Positions 23,501 to 30,049 of a stretch of DNA of 64,000 nt are shown here, piece after piece; within the stretch, counting starts at the first letter, position 1, and every line of letters begins with the position of its first letter. The translations under genes were made by a program, and so were the position numbers. Under the pieces are notes generated by a model. It saw nothing but the letters and a program-made list of their open reading frames with translations. It ran no database searches and had not been told where the DNA came from. Source of the DNA: Aureimonas fodinaquatilis (GTDB lineage Bacteria; Pseudomonadota; Alphaproteobacteria; Rhizobiales; Rhizobiaceae); assembly GCF_008369445.1 (NCBI RefSeq), contig NZ_VTWH01000001.1, positions 1,240,001-1,304,000 of the forward strand, read 5' to 3'.

Positions 23501-24200
23501 TGCGCAGGAGTTTCAGTCTGCCGCGCAAGGCATTGATGTTCTGGCTGCCACTTCAACCGCCGCACCAAGAACGCTTGCACAGGTCAGCTTCCCGCTGAAG
23601 CTTGCCCTTGGCACGGCAATGGCAGGGCCATTCAGGCAGGTGGTGGAGACTGAAACACTTACCGGTCAGGCAAGTCTGAAACTGGCGGACTGGTCCGCCA
23701 CGGCGTCTCTGGGTGTGATTTATCAGCCGCCGGAAGGCGAATTCACCGGCGATGCCATCCCCAGCCTCACCTATGGCCTGTCGGGTTCGCAGAACGACCA
23801 TTTCGCCGTTGCAGATGTTTCGCCTCTGGCAAGCTATATCTCTCAGCGTGCCTATAACAACGAGCAGATCCGTGTGCAGGATATGCGGGATGACCTGCAG
23901 GAAACATTGCGCCTGCGCCGCGAGGCCCGGTATTTTGAAGGATTGAACCGCCAGCGAGAGGCTGAAGAAGAAGCACGGCAGCAACAATTGCTTGAGCAGG
24001 AGGCTTTGCGCCGCGCCGCTATCTCAGCTCAGCGTCAGGAGGCAGCACCCGTTCCGTTGCCCGCACCGGACATCCAAACGGTTCCGCCCGAGCCAGCGCC
24101 TCAAGCCGAGACAGCAGAGCCTTTCCGCTACGATTTGCCGGATTTGAATTTGCCGGAAAGTTATGATGGCTTGCCGGGAGTCAACCCGACTTTGCAATGA
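20577..24200 (+). CDS. Large AsmA family protein
   Basis: A 1207-residue envelope protein of the AsmA family, bridge-like proteins linked to phospholipid movement between the inner and outer membranes. It starts with a membrane anchor (LFIAIGGVVVALLMAALVAPYFIDW) followed by the family block RILGHPVKVRGEASARLLPFPSL. The long middle is beta-rich with repeated L-x-G/V-x-G patterns; the AsmA C-terminal block is visible at IRGSIAVSGLSL-like and GTLEFDVTAQNIALPQD segments. The last 150 residues are a charged helix (QREAEEEARQQQLLEQEAL) and a Pro-rich tail. GTG 20577 is chosen: GAAGGAG lies nine bases upstream and the membrane anchor begins at once. Its Shine-Dalgarno lies after the repeat array. 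Confidence 0.88.
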   Translation: MKLFIAIGGVVVALLMAALVAPYFIDWTAYRTAFETESERILGHPVKVRGEASARLLPFPSLTFTDVTIGREGAGEISVTLESFRMDAELAPYLSGEIRIFQMELGKPHLVLPYGAGSTSPQIPASLDGGANVVLENILVTDGSISLQNGTNGQRRELKSINASLSARTLRGPFAGGGTLVSGGEALQFQLSSGVVETGGHWPFRLTLTSNRLAASFAFDGSTELGDGGTDFAGNFEMLSPAAGMPLSDTLPPVRATSKIAFASSEAQLTDVRVEVGKGERPYVLKGQGQILLGSIPHFDLALDGEQVDVDAIAGQTLDEGVVPTFANRVEALRSTLAAVPPVPIPGQVTLALPVVTIGDTVLRGISVVGSPSVEGWGVSDFRAELPGRTLVEAEGFISARERLSFRGDMLVASRHPAGLVSWLGGDAGSSLSQMTRAGFSARVELAPERQLLDALEVDVGGQILSGRVEQILQAGGNALSADLSGEAVDLNSFNSFAKLFTGESVLSNAYNVLDIRFNAGPVALDGQSAQRLEVDLTKSHDILDLQTLVVENLGGANLEARGTIANLAAAPQPDLAFDITMDGPSDLGRVLQQFAPQWPVAQTVAAKLGAQTPLALTGTLSSSEEPGLFEAAVSGQAAGTDISVNATIDPDASKRQRLAVSLGDANALELLQQFGFAGFDIGLPSPLQISLNLDGAPDQAQTAMTVLAPDFSFSAQGPTRWNANGFVEGTLQTKLQTADLSPWLTAAGVAFVQGLDAVSADVSATLASSAEGWSISEASGQLGDVQISAADLTREAAMPVRGSIAVSGLSLPWLATMVYGVEPTGNPWPDTALGTSLLSQLPEFAISMTAGKLWIDAQTELSDVTAQIAGSTSSLQFGDVAGTYAGGQVAGAATFSNSSGFGTLEFDVTAQNIALPQDAAVTGLVSGQLAGRASGQTYQEMVGSITGGGEASIQNAGFTGFNPPELVTLLGHADAQEFQSAAQGIDVLAATSTAAPRTLAQVSFPLKLALGTAMAGPFRQVVETETLTGQASLKLADWSATASLGVIYQPPEGEFTGDAIPSLTYGLSGSQNDHFAVADVSPLASYISQRAYNNEQIRVQDMRDDLQETLRLRREARYFEGLNRQREAEEEARQQQLLEQEALRRAAISAQRQEAAPVPLPAPDIQTVPPEPAPQAETAEPFRYDLPDLNLPESYDGLPGVNPTLQ

Positions 24201-24244
24201 CGGGCTCCATGCGGCATCGACTTGCGCATGCCGCTGATGTGCGA

Positions 24245-24526
24245 TCAGCCCTTGCCAGACACAGCTCTCAGGGCAGGTTGAACAGGCGACGTTTCCGCCT
24301 CACTGGCTGGCGCAGGCAAGCGAGACAGAGCATCTGACAGCACAAAAACACGCAATGCTGAAGACAGGTTTTCTTCCTTGCCGCGTGCCCGGTCAATTTC
24401 CGCGATCAGGGCGGCAAGCGACAGTTCACGCCGCGCTGCTATGCCTTTCAGGCAGTTCCAGAATAATTCCTCAATGCTGATTGAGGTGCGGTGACCTTTG
24501 ATTGCCACAGACCGTTTAACAATCAT
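24245..24526 (-). CDS. Ribbon-helix-helix domain protein
   Basis: A 93-residue protein with the RHH pattern seen in a family of small rhizobial proteins: KRSVAIKGHRTSISIEELFW followed by helices LKGIAARRELSLAALIAEID. The strand KRSVAI would contact DNA in a dimer, so a regulatory role is likely but untested. The tail is Pro/Ala-rich. Its ATG overlaps the stop of the DUF4169 gene by four bases, and that gene starts three bases after sspB, so the three form one coupled operon. The link with the ClpXP adaptor suggests a shared role, which is inference. Confidence 0.82.
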   Translation of the reverse strand: MIVKRSVAIKGHRTSISIEELFWNCLKGIAARRELSLAALIAEIDRARGKEENLSSALRVFVLSDALSRLPAPASEAETSPVQPALRAVSGKG

Positions 24527-24726
24527 TTCTTCTTCCCACCCGGATCAATTTCCAGACGCGCACCATCAAGCCGCTGGCGAGTTTCTTTGTTTTCAACCGC
24601 GGCCATGGCTTTGTCACGCTTCGAAAGGCCATGAATCAGGCGGTTCTGTTCTGCATCATCCGCCGCCTTCTGGCGGGCAACCCGTTTTCTGGCCGTGCGA
24701 AGATTAACAATGTCCGCCACGTTCAA
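24523..24726 (-). CDS. DUF4169 family small protein
   Basis: A 67-residue, highly charged protein matching the DUF4169 pattern: an N-terminal IVNLRTARKRVARQKA followed by an Ala/Glu-rich helix with ANR-like and K-A spacing (EQNRLIHGLSKRDKA) and the tail RQRLDGARLEID. No function is known for the family. It begins three bases after the sspB stop and overlaps the following ribbon-helix-helix gene by ATGA, a conserved arrangement in Alphaproteobacteria as far as I recall. No hydrophobic segment. Confidence 0.82.
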   Translation of the reverse strand: MNVADIVNLRTARKRVARQKAADDAEQNRLIHGLSKRDKAMAAVENKETRQRLDGARLEIDPGGKKK

Positions 24727-24729
24727 CCT

Positions 24730-25293
24730 TCAAGGCTTTTTGCGAAATGCATCCAGCGAAACGACATCGGCCGAAGGCTTTTCTTCGGCTGCCTCGTCAG
24801 CACCGTCATCAGCGTCGTCTTCATCTGTCGATGGTGGCTCATCGGCGTCAACGCTTGCGACAGGCGCGGGGCGGGCAGGCGCATCCGCAATGCTGGCTAC
24901 CGAGGCACCGTCCGGTTGCTCATTGGCAGCTTCAACTTCGCGAACGTCAAATTCCAGCTCGAAGTTCACCGCAGGATCATAGAAGCCGCGAATGGCGTTG
25001 AATGGAATGAGCAGTCTTTCGGGAATGTCAGAGAAGGAAAGGCCGATTTCGAAAGCTGTATCGTTGACCGAAAGGTCCCAATACTGATGCTGGATGACGA
25101 TTGTCATCAATTCCGGATATTTTTCCCGGAGACGGGAAGAAATGCGCACGCCGGGAGCGGACGTCAGAAAGGTGACGAAGAAGTGATGCTCTCCGGGCAG
25201 GCCGGTTTTGACAACCTCGTGCAGAACCTTACGGATAACGCCCCGTAATGCGTCCTGCGCCAGAATATCGTAGCGGATGAGATCCTGACTCAT
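24730..25293 (-). CDS. sspB: SspB family ClpXP adaptor
   Basis: SspB binds ssrA-tagged proteins and hands them to the ClpXP protease. The 187-residue protein has the alphaproteobacterial SspB N-terminus IRYDILAQDALRGVIRKVL and core LPGEHHFFVTFLT, LREKYPELMTIVIQHQYW and the FNAIRGFYDPAVNFELEF strand pair. The last 60 residues are an acidic, disordered linker (DADEPPSTDEDDADDG) ending in a basic tail (DVVSLDAFRKKP) that fits the ClpX-binding peptide. ATG 25293 has AGGT nine bases upstream; 27 codons further upstream remain open but lack family match. The permuted tmRNA gene lies just upstream in the same direction. Confidence 0.93.
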   Translation of the reverse strand: MSQDLIRYDILAQDALRGVIRKVLHEVVKTGLPGEHHFFVTFLTSAPGVRISSRLREKYPELMTIVIQHQYWDLSVNDTAFEIGLSFSDIPERLLIPFNAIRGFYDPAVNFELEFDVREVEAANEQPDGASVASIADAPARPAPVASVDADEPPSTDEDDADDGADEAAEEKPSADVVSLDAFRKKP

Positions 25294-25514
25294 AAGGCGA
25301 CCTGTTTGCTCATTGTACCGGCAACTGCTGCGCCGGATGACTGTTGAGCCGAATTGCTTTCCGATTGAAAACACCAGCTTGATTTTCTCTTAGCTTGTGT
25401 TTGCGGCGCATGAAAGTCCTGTCAAACCCGGTTGCGAATAAATGTTTGCAAAGGGGAATAATGGTCACGCAATTGCTGGTTGCGAAAAAGTGCGTTTTTA
25501 AAGGAAAAGGTGAA

Positions 25515-25806
25515 GGCTTCTGTTGCCAGGTGCCTTCGAACCCCGCCTGCAAGTGCGAACCCGCAGGGCTTAATTTGAAGCTATCGCACCGCGTTAAGCG
25601 GCGAGACGTGCTTCCGCATAGTTGTCGTTTGCAACTACTTTAACAGCCCGATGACGGTGGTACCATGCCGAGCGAAAGTCCGATCTTTACACCCTCGTCG
25701 ATCCTATTTCGCCCCCGCCTCAACCCCTTGACTGCAAGGGACTCAGGTGGAGGCGCCGGGTACCGCCCCCGGGTCCGAATGGTTTATTGCACCGGCAGTT
25801 TATCGC
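25515..25806 (-). ncRNA. ssrA: Circularly permuted (two-piece) tmRNA, alpha type
   Basis: tmRNA rescues stalled ribosomes and adds a degradation tag. On the minus strand the acceptor piece comes first (ending GGCGCCTCCACC near 25746-25757), then a short intervening segment, then the coding piece that begins GGGGGCGAAATAGG and contains the tag frame at 25632-25594: ANDNYAEARLAA then TAA. The 5' GGGGGC of the coding piece can pair with GCCTCC of the acceptor end, closing the split acceptor stem. The 3' end ACCTGGCAACAGAAGCC is conserved in this RNA type. Outer ends are approximate. The tag is identical to the one I recall for Sinorhizobium/Mesorhizobium. Confidence 0.92.
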
Positions 25807-25993
25807 CATAGCCGGATCAAGTCCGACAGGAGCTATATAAGCACAGGAAAGGCATCTGAAAAGCGTTTGCCACAGGAAATTGTTGTCAAGCTTGCGAAGG
25901 CCATGGCGCAGAGGCCGGTTTGTGCTAGAGAATTGTGAACGCCTTGGTTGCTGACTTTCCCTGACCGGTTTGAAATTTCGAACGGAATTCATC

Positions 25994-26788
25994 ATGCGCG
26001 CTTATCTCGATCTTCTTTCCCGTGTTCTTGAAGAAGGCGTTGATCGCGATGACAGAACCGGCACCGGCACTCGCTCGGTGTTCGGCCACCAGATGCGGTT
26101 TGATCTGGCGGAAGGTTTTCCGCTGGTTACAACCAAAAAACTGCATCTGCGTTCAATCATCCATGAGCTGCTGTGGTTTCTGCAGGGCGATACCAATATT
26201 GCCTATCTGAAGGAAAACGGTGTTCGCATCTGGGATGAGTGGGCGGACGAAAATGGCGAGCTTGGCCCGGTTTATGGTGCGCAATGGCGCTCTTGGCCAG
26301 ACTATAATGGCGGGCATATTGACCAGATTCAGCAGGTGCTGAGTGCGATATCAACCAACCCGAATTCCCGGCGGTTGATTGTTTCTGCATGGAACCCGGC
26401 TCTGGTGGATGAAATGGCACTGCCGCCCTGCCACTGCCTGTTTCAGTTTTATGTGTCCAATGGCCGCCTGTCCTGCCAGCTTTATCAACGGTCGGCGGAT
26501 ATTTTTCTGGGCATACCGTTCAACATCGCCTCTTACGCGCTGCTGACACAAATGGTGGCGCAGGTTTGCGGCCTCAAACCGGGTGATTTTGTGCACACTC
26601 TGGGCGATGCGCACCTCTATTCCAACCATTTTGATCAGGCGAGAGAACAGCTTCGTCGCCAACCCCGCCCATTGCCAACACTGGAATTGAACCCCGAAGT
26701 GCGGGATCTTTTTGGCTTCCGGTTCGAAGACATAACGATTTCGAACTATGATCCGCACCCGCATATCAAGGCTGAAGTTGCGGTTTAG
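25994..26788 (+). CDS. thyA: Thymidylate synthase ThyA
   Basis: ThyA methylates dUMP to dTMP with methylene-tetrahydrofolate. The 264-residue protein has exactly the classical length; it begins [15 protein letters not shown] and has the [12 protein letters not shown] block, the catalytic cysteine in [12 protein letters not shown], and the nucleotide-binding motif [20 protein letters not shown]. The C-terminus ends in IKAEVAV as in the Escherichia coli enzyme. ATG 25994 is chosen on that basis. The gene usually next to it, folA, is absent here: two palindromic elements and a convergent epimerase gene follow. Confidence 0.97.
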   Translation: MRAYLDLLSRVLEEGVDRDDRTGTGTRSVFGHQMRFDLAEGFPLVTTKKLHLRSIIHELLWFLQGDTNIAYLKENGVRIWDEWADENGELGPVYGAQWRSWPDYNGGHIDQIQQVLSAISTNPNSRRLIVSAWNPALVDEMALPPCHCLFQFYVSNGRLSCQLYQRSADIFLGIPFNIASYALLTQMVAQVCGLKPGDFVHTLGDAHLYSNHFDQAREQLRRQPRPLPTLELNPEVRDLFGFRFEDITISNYDPHPHIKAEVAV

Positions 26789-26799
26789 CCGTCTCTGTC

Positions 26800-26904
26800 G
26801 CAACGTCCTGACGTTGAACGAAACTGTTTCAACGGGAAATGTTGAAACTCTCTTTTTGTCGCATTGTCCTGACGTTGAAACAAAACTGTTTCAACGGGAA
26901 ATGC
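26800..26904. repeat. Two diverged REP-like palindromic elements between thyA and the epimerase gene
   Basis: Copy 1 is 26800-26844 and copy 2 is 26861-26904; both match the reverse complement of the 20275 array at the flanks (TGTCCTG and GGGAAATG). The inner stem of copy 2 is GTTGAAAC / GTTTCAAC, and the outer arms are GCATT / AATGC in copy 2 but CAAC / GTTG in copy 1. Copy 2 abuts the TAA of the epimerase gene at 26905. They may work as bidirectional transcript ends. Confidence 0.9.
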
Positions 26905-27888
26905 TTATCCCCACAAAGCAGGCTCAGGCGGGGAAACAGTGGACGGGCCGTAGAACAACCCGTTCGGCCGGTCTTTCGCCAGCAACAGAGGTCCGTCCAG
27001 GTCCACAAAATCGGCATCCTGCGCCAATATCAATGCTGGTGCCATGGCCAGTGATGTTCCAACCATGCAGCCAACCATAACGCCAAAGCCAAGCTTGCGG
27101 GCATAGGTCATAAACTCCAGCCCTTCAGTCAGTCCGCCGGTCTTGTCCAGCTTGAGATTCACATAGTCATATCGCCCGCACAATTTGTCGAGATCACGCG
27201 TCTGATGCACCGATTCATCGGCGCAAATCGGCACGGGATGCGGTATCCGTGCCAGAAGATCGTCCTGCCCGGCGGGCAAGGGCTGTTCCACCAGGCTTGC
27301 GTGAATTGCCGCCGCGGCCCGCATGTTCTGGCGAATATTGTCCGGCGTCCACCCTTCATTCGCGTCGATGATCAGCCGTGTGTTCCGGGCCGCGGCACGC
27401 ACCGCGCGCATTCGGTCTGCATCATTTTCCCCGCCAACCTTGATTTTCAAAACCGTGCGATGCGCCATTTTGCTGGCATTGGCCGCCATGGCCGCGGGCG
27501 TGTCGAGAGAAATTGTATAAGCAGTGTCAACCGGCCTTGCCGGCAGAACCCCCAATAGCTGCTCTATGTTGGTGCCGTTGGATTTGGCCTCAAGGTCCCA
27601 GAGCGCACAATCCAGCGCATTGCGTGCCGCACCCGCTGCCATGTCCTGCGCCAGGCTGCGGCGCGATGCACCGGATTCAATGCCGGTGCGCATCAACTCG
27701 ATGCTCTGCACCACGCTTTCAACGGTTTCGCCGTATCGGGAATAGGGAACGCACTCACCATGGCCGCTGCCATATTCATCGCTGATGCTGACTTTCACCA
27801 CCACCGCCTCGGTTTTCGACCCGCGGGAAATGGTAAAGGCGGAAATCAGTGGAAATCGCTCAACTGTGACCGAAAGACGACGTGCCAT
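26905..27888 (-). CDS. Dipeptide epimerase / N-acetyl-Glu racemase-like (DgcA/YcjG type), enolase superfamily
   Basis: A 327-residue enolase-superfamily enzyme. The active-site set of the L-Ala-D/L-Glu epimerase group is present: the catalytic lysine in LKIKVGG, metal ligands in IIDANEGW, VEQPLP and ICADES, and the second lysine in NLKLDKTGG. The N-terminal capping domain has the 20s loop around ISAFTISRGSKTEAV. Such enzymes recycle the murein dipeptide or racemise acyl-glutamate; which one applies cannot be told from motifs. GAGG lies six bases before the ATG. The gene is convergent with thyA and divergent from the Mla operon. Confidence 0.88.
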   Translation of the reverse strand: MARRLSVTVERFPLISAFTISRGSKTEAVVVKVSISDEYGSGHGECVPYSRYGETVESVVQSIELMRTGIESGASRRSLAQDMAAGAARNALDCALWDLEAKSNGTNIEQLLGVLPARPVDTAYTISLDTPAAMAANASKMAHRTVLKIKVGGENDADRMRAVRAAARNTRLIIDANEGWTPDNIRQNMRAAAAIHASLVEQPLPAGQDDLLARIPHPVPICADESVHQTRDLDKLCGRYDYVNLKLDKTGGLTEGLEFMTYARKLGFGVMVGCMVGTSLAMAPALILAQDADFVDLDGPLLLAKDRPNGLFYGPSTVSPPEPALWG

Positions 27889-28025
27889 GAAAACCTCGTT
27901 GTAACAACCTGAATTACCAAATGCTTCGGTGACAAGCTAAACCGGGTTAGCTACCGTTGCCGAACGCTCGAATCGGCTGATGGTCGTGCAGACTGATACT
28001 TCATGGCGGAGCTTTCTACGATACA

Positions 28026-29195
28026 ATGGCGGATATTTCGCAGACCGGCGAGAGACAGGTAGCAGTACCACAGATTTCTGCTGAAAAAGCCGGTGACGCC
28101 GTTCAACTGGCCATCAGCGGTGACTGGCTGGCCCGCACAGTCGGTAGCGTAGAGAAAAACGTCAACAAAACTCTGAACACCAACCTTGGCACAGCCGTTG
28201 CCGTTGACTGCCAGAATGTTGGCCGGCTGGACACATCCGGCGCTTATCTGATTGAGCGGCTGGTGCGTGGCCTGACCGAAAAAGGTGCCAAGGTCACGCT
28301 GGAGGGTGTGGGCAAGGCCAGCGAACCGCTGTTTGAAGTTGTTCGCCGCTCTCTCGACACCAAGCATGTGGAAGAAGCAAAACCGCGCCGCAACAAGCTG
28401 CTGGACATGCTTGAAGGGCTTGGCCGCTGGGTTGTGAATGTCGTTCAGGAATTTATCGATGGCCTGAACATCATCGGCGCATCGCTTTATGGTGCAGGCC
28501 GGCGGCTGACGGGCCAGACCCAGTTTCGCCCTGCCGCTATCGTGTCTCAAATGGACCATATGGGCGTGCGCGCTCTGCCGATCATCACCTTGATGAGCTT
28601 TCTGATTGGCGGCGTCATTGCGCAGCAGGGCGCGTTTCAACTGCGCTATTTCGGCGCGGAAATTTTTGTGGTTGACCTGGTCGGCATTCTGCAACTGCGT
28701 GAAATCGGGGTGCTGCTCACGGCCATCATGATTGCCGGGCGCTCCGGCAGCGCCATCACCGCTGAAATTGGCTCGATGAAAATGCGGGAAGAAGTGGATG
28801 CGCTGCGCGTTATCGGGCTCAATCCGATTGGCGTTCTGGTTTTTCCCCGCCTTCTGGCGCTGACGCTGGTGCTGCCGCTTCTGGCCATCGTGGCAGATCT
28901 GGCCGGCATTGCCGGCGCCATGGTGGTCACCTATTTCTATTCCGGCATAACGCCGGAAGCGTTCATCATGCGGCTGCGCGGGGCAATTGACGTCGGCACC
29001 ATTCTTGCCGGCGTTATCAAGGCTCCATTCATGGCCATCATCATTGGCGTTGTCGCAGCCTCCGAAGGGTTGAAAGTCGGCGGCAGTGCTGAAAGTCTTG
29101 GCCGCTGCGTTACCTCCTCTGTGGTCAAATCCATCTTCCTCGTTATCCTTCTTGATGCCATGTTCGCGATTTTCTATGCAGCCATCGGATATTAA
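28026..29195 (+). CDS. mlaE: MlaE family phospholipid ABC permease with N-terminal STAS domain
   Basis: The permease of an MCE-type transporter that moves phospholipids between the outer and inner membranes. Residues about 10-120 form a STAS-like domain (AISGDWLARTV, AVAVDCQNVGRLDTSGAYLIERLV), equivalent to the separate MlaB protein of Escherichia coli; the MlaE permease follows (about 150-389) with FLIGGVIAQQGAFQLRYFGA, the EIG motif in LQLREIGVLLTAIMIAGRSG and a membrane helix at the C-terminus. The ATPase gene overlaps its end by 20 bases. First gene of a four-gene operon. Confidence 0.93.
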   Translation: MADISQTGERQVAVPQISAEKAGDAVQLAISGDWLARTVGSVEKNVNKTLNTNLGTAVAVDCQNVGRLDTSGAYLIERLVRGLTEKGAKVTLEGVGKASEPLFEVVRRSLDTKHVEEAKPRRNKLLDMLEGLGRWVVNVVQEFIDGLNIIGASLYGAGRRLTGQTQFRPAAIVSQMDHMGVRALPIITLMSFLIGGVIAQQGAFQLRYFGAEIFVVDLVGILQLREIGVLLTAIMIAGRSGSAITAEIGSMKMREEVDALRVIGLNPIGVLVFPRLLALTLVLPLLAIVADLAGIAGAMVVTYFYSGITPEAFIMRLRGAIDVGTILAGVIKAPFMAIIIGVVAASEGLKVGGSAESLGRCVTSSVVKSIFLVILLDAMFAIFYAAIGY

Positions 29196-30045
29196 GCCAG
29201 CCAGCAACCGGAACGACGGCGCTGAGCCGGAGGTGATCATCACCTGCCGGGATGTGACCGTGCGCTTCGGCTCCAAAACCATTCTCGAAGGTCTTTCGAT
29301 GGATGTGCGGCGGGGCGAAATTCTGGGTTTTGTCGGCGCTTCCGGCACCGGAAAGTCGGTTTTGCTGCGTACCATTCTGGGGCTGAACGCCAAACAGAAA
29401 GGCACGATCGAGATTTTCGGCACCGATTATGAGCGGGCAAGCGATGCGGAGCGCCTGGCGGTTGAACAGCGCTGGGGCGTGTTGTTCCAGCAGGGTGCCT
29501 TGTTCTCATCGCTGACGGTTCTTGAAAATATTCAGGTTCCCATGCGGGAATATCTCGATATTTCGCCCAAGCTTATGGAAGAGCTGGCGCGACTGAAAAT
29601 CGATCTTGTCGGGCTGGCTGCGGATGCCGCCGGCAAATTCCCGTCAGAGCTTTCCGGAGGTATGATCAAACGCGCGGCGCTGGCGCGTGCGCTGTCACTG
29701 GACCCGGATATTGTTTTTCTGGACGAGCCGACATCGGGCCTGGACCCGATTGGCGCGGCAGAATTTGACGAATTGATCATGACTTTGCGTGATACTCTGG
29801 GCTTGACCGTTTACATGGTCACGCACGATCTGGACAGCCTGTTTCATGCCTGTGACCGAATTGCCGTTCTGGGCAAAAAACGTGTGCTGGTAGAGGGGGA
29901 TCTGGCAACAATGCTGGCAAGTGATGACCCATGGGTGCGAAGCTACTTCCATGGCAAACGGGCCCGCAGCGTTGTGACTGAAGAGAACCAGCCGGTAGAT
30001 GGCGACAAAACGGGTATTGCAAGCCCGACGGATGGGAACGTTTAA
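29176..30045 (+). CDS. mlaF: MlaF-type ABC transporter ATPase
   Basis: The nucleotide-binding subunit of the Mla-type phospholipid transporter. The 289-residue protein has Walker A GASGTGKS, the ABC signature LSGGMIKRAALARAL, Walker B IVFLDEPTSGLDP and the switch histidine in YMVTHDLDSL. The ATG at 29176 lies inside the end of mlaE (20-base overlap), implying translational coupling. A C-terminal extension of about 40 residues after the ATPase core (from SDDPWVRSYFHG) resembles the MlaB-binding tail of MlaF and the AAA-like end seen in the family. Cytoplasmic face of the inner membrane. Confidence 0.94.
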   Translation: MQPSDIKPASNRNDGAEPEVIITCRDVTVRFGSKTILEGLSMDVRRGEILGFVGASGTGKSVLLRTILGLNAKQKGTIEIFGTDYERASDAERLAVEQRWGVLFQQGALFSSLTVLENIQVPMREYLDISPKLMEELARLKIDLVGLAADAAGKFPSELSGGMIKRAALARALSLDPDIVFLDEPTSGLDPIGAAEFDELIMTLRDTLGLTVYMVTHDLDSLFHACDRIAVLGKKRVLVEGDLATMLASDDPWVRSYFHGKRARSVVTEENQPVDGDKTGIASPTDGNV

Positions 30046-30049
30046 CACT

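Noticed and set aside
24211-24234. Inverted repeat GCGGCAT/ATGCCGC after the AsmA-type gene
   Set aside because: Seven-base stem without a T-run on either side; may help end the convergent transcripts but not strong enough to list as a terminator.
27951-29423. 490-codon minus-strand frame over mlaE and mlaF
   Set aside because: It is the complement of two strongly supported genes; sequence is His/Gln/Asn-rich noise.
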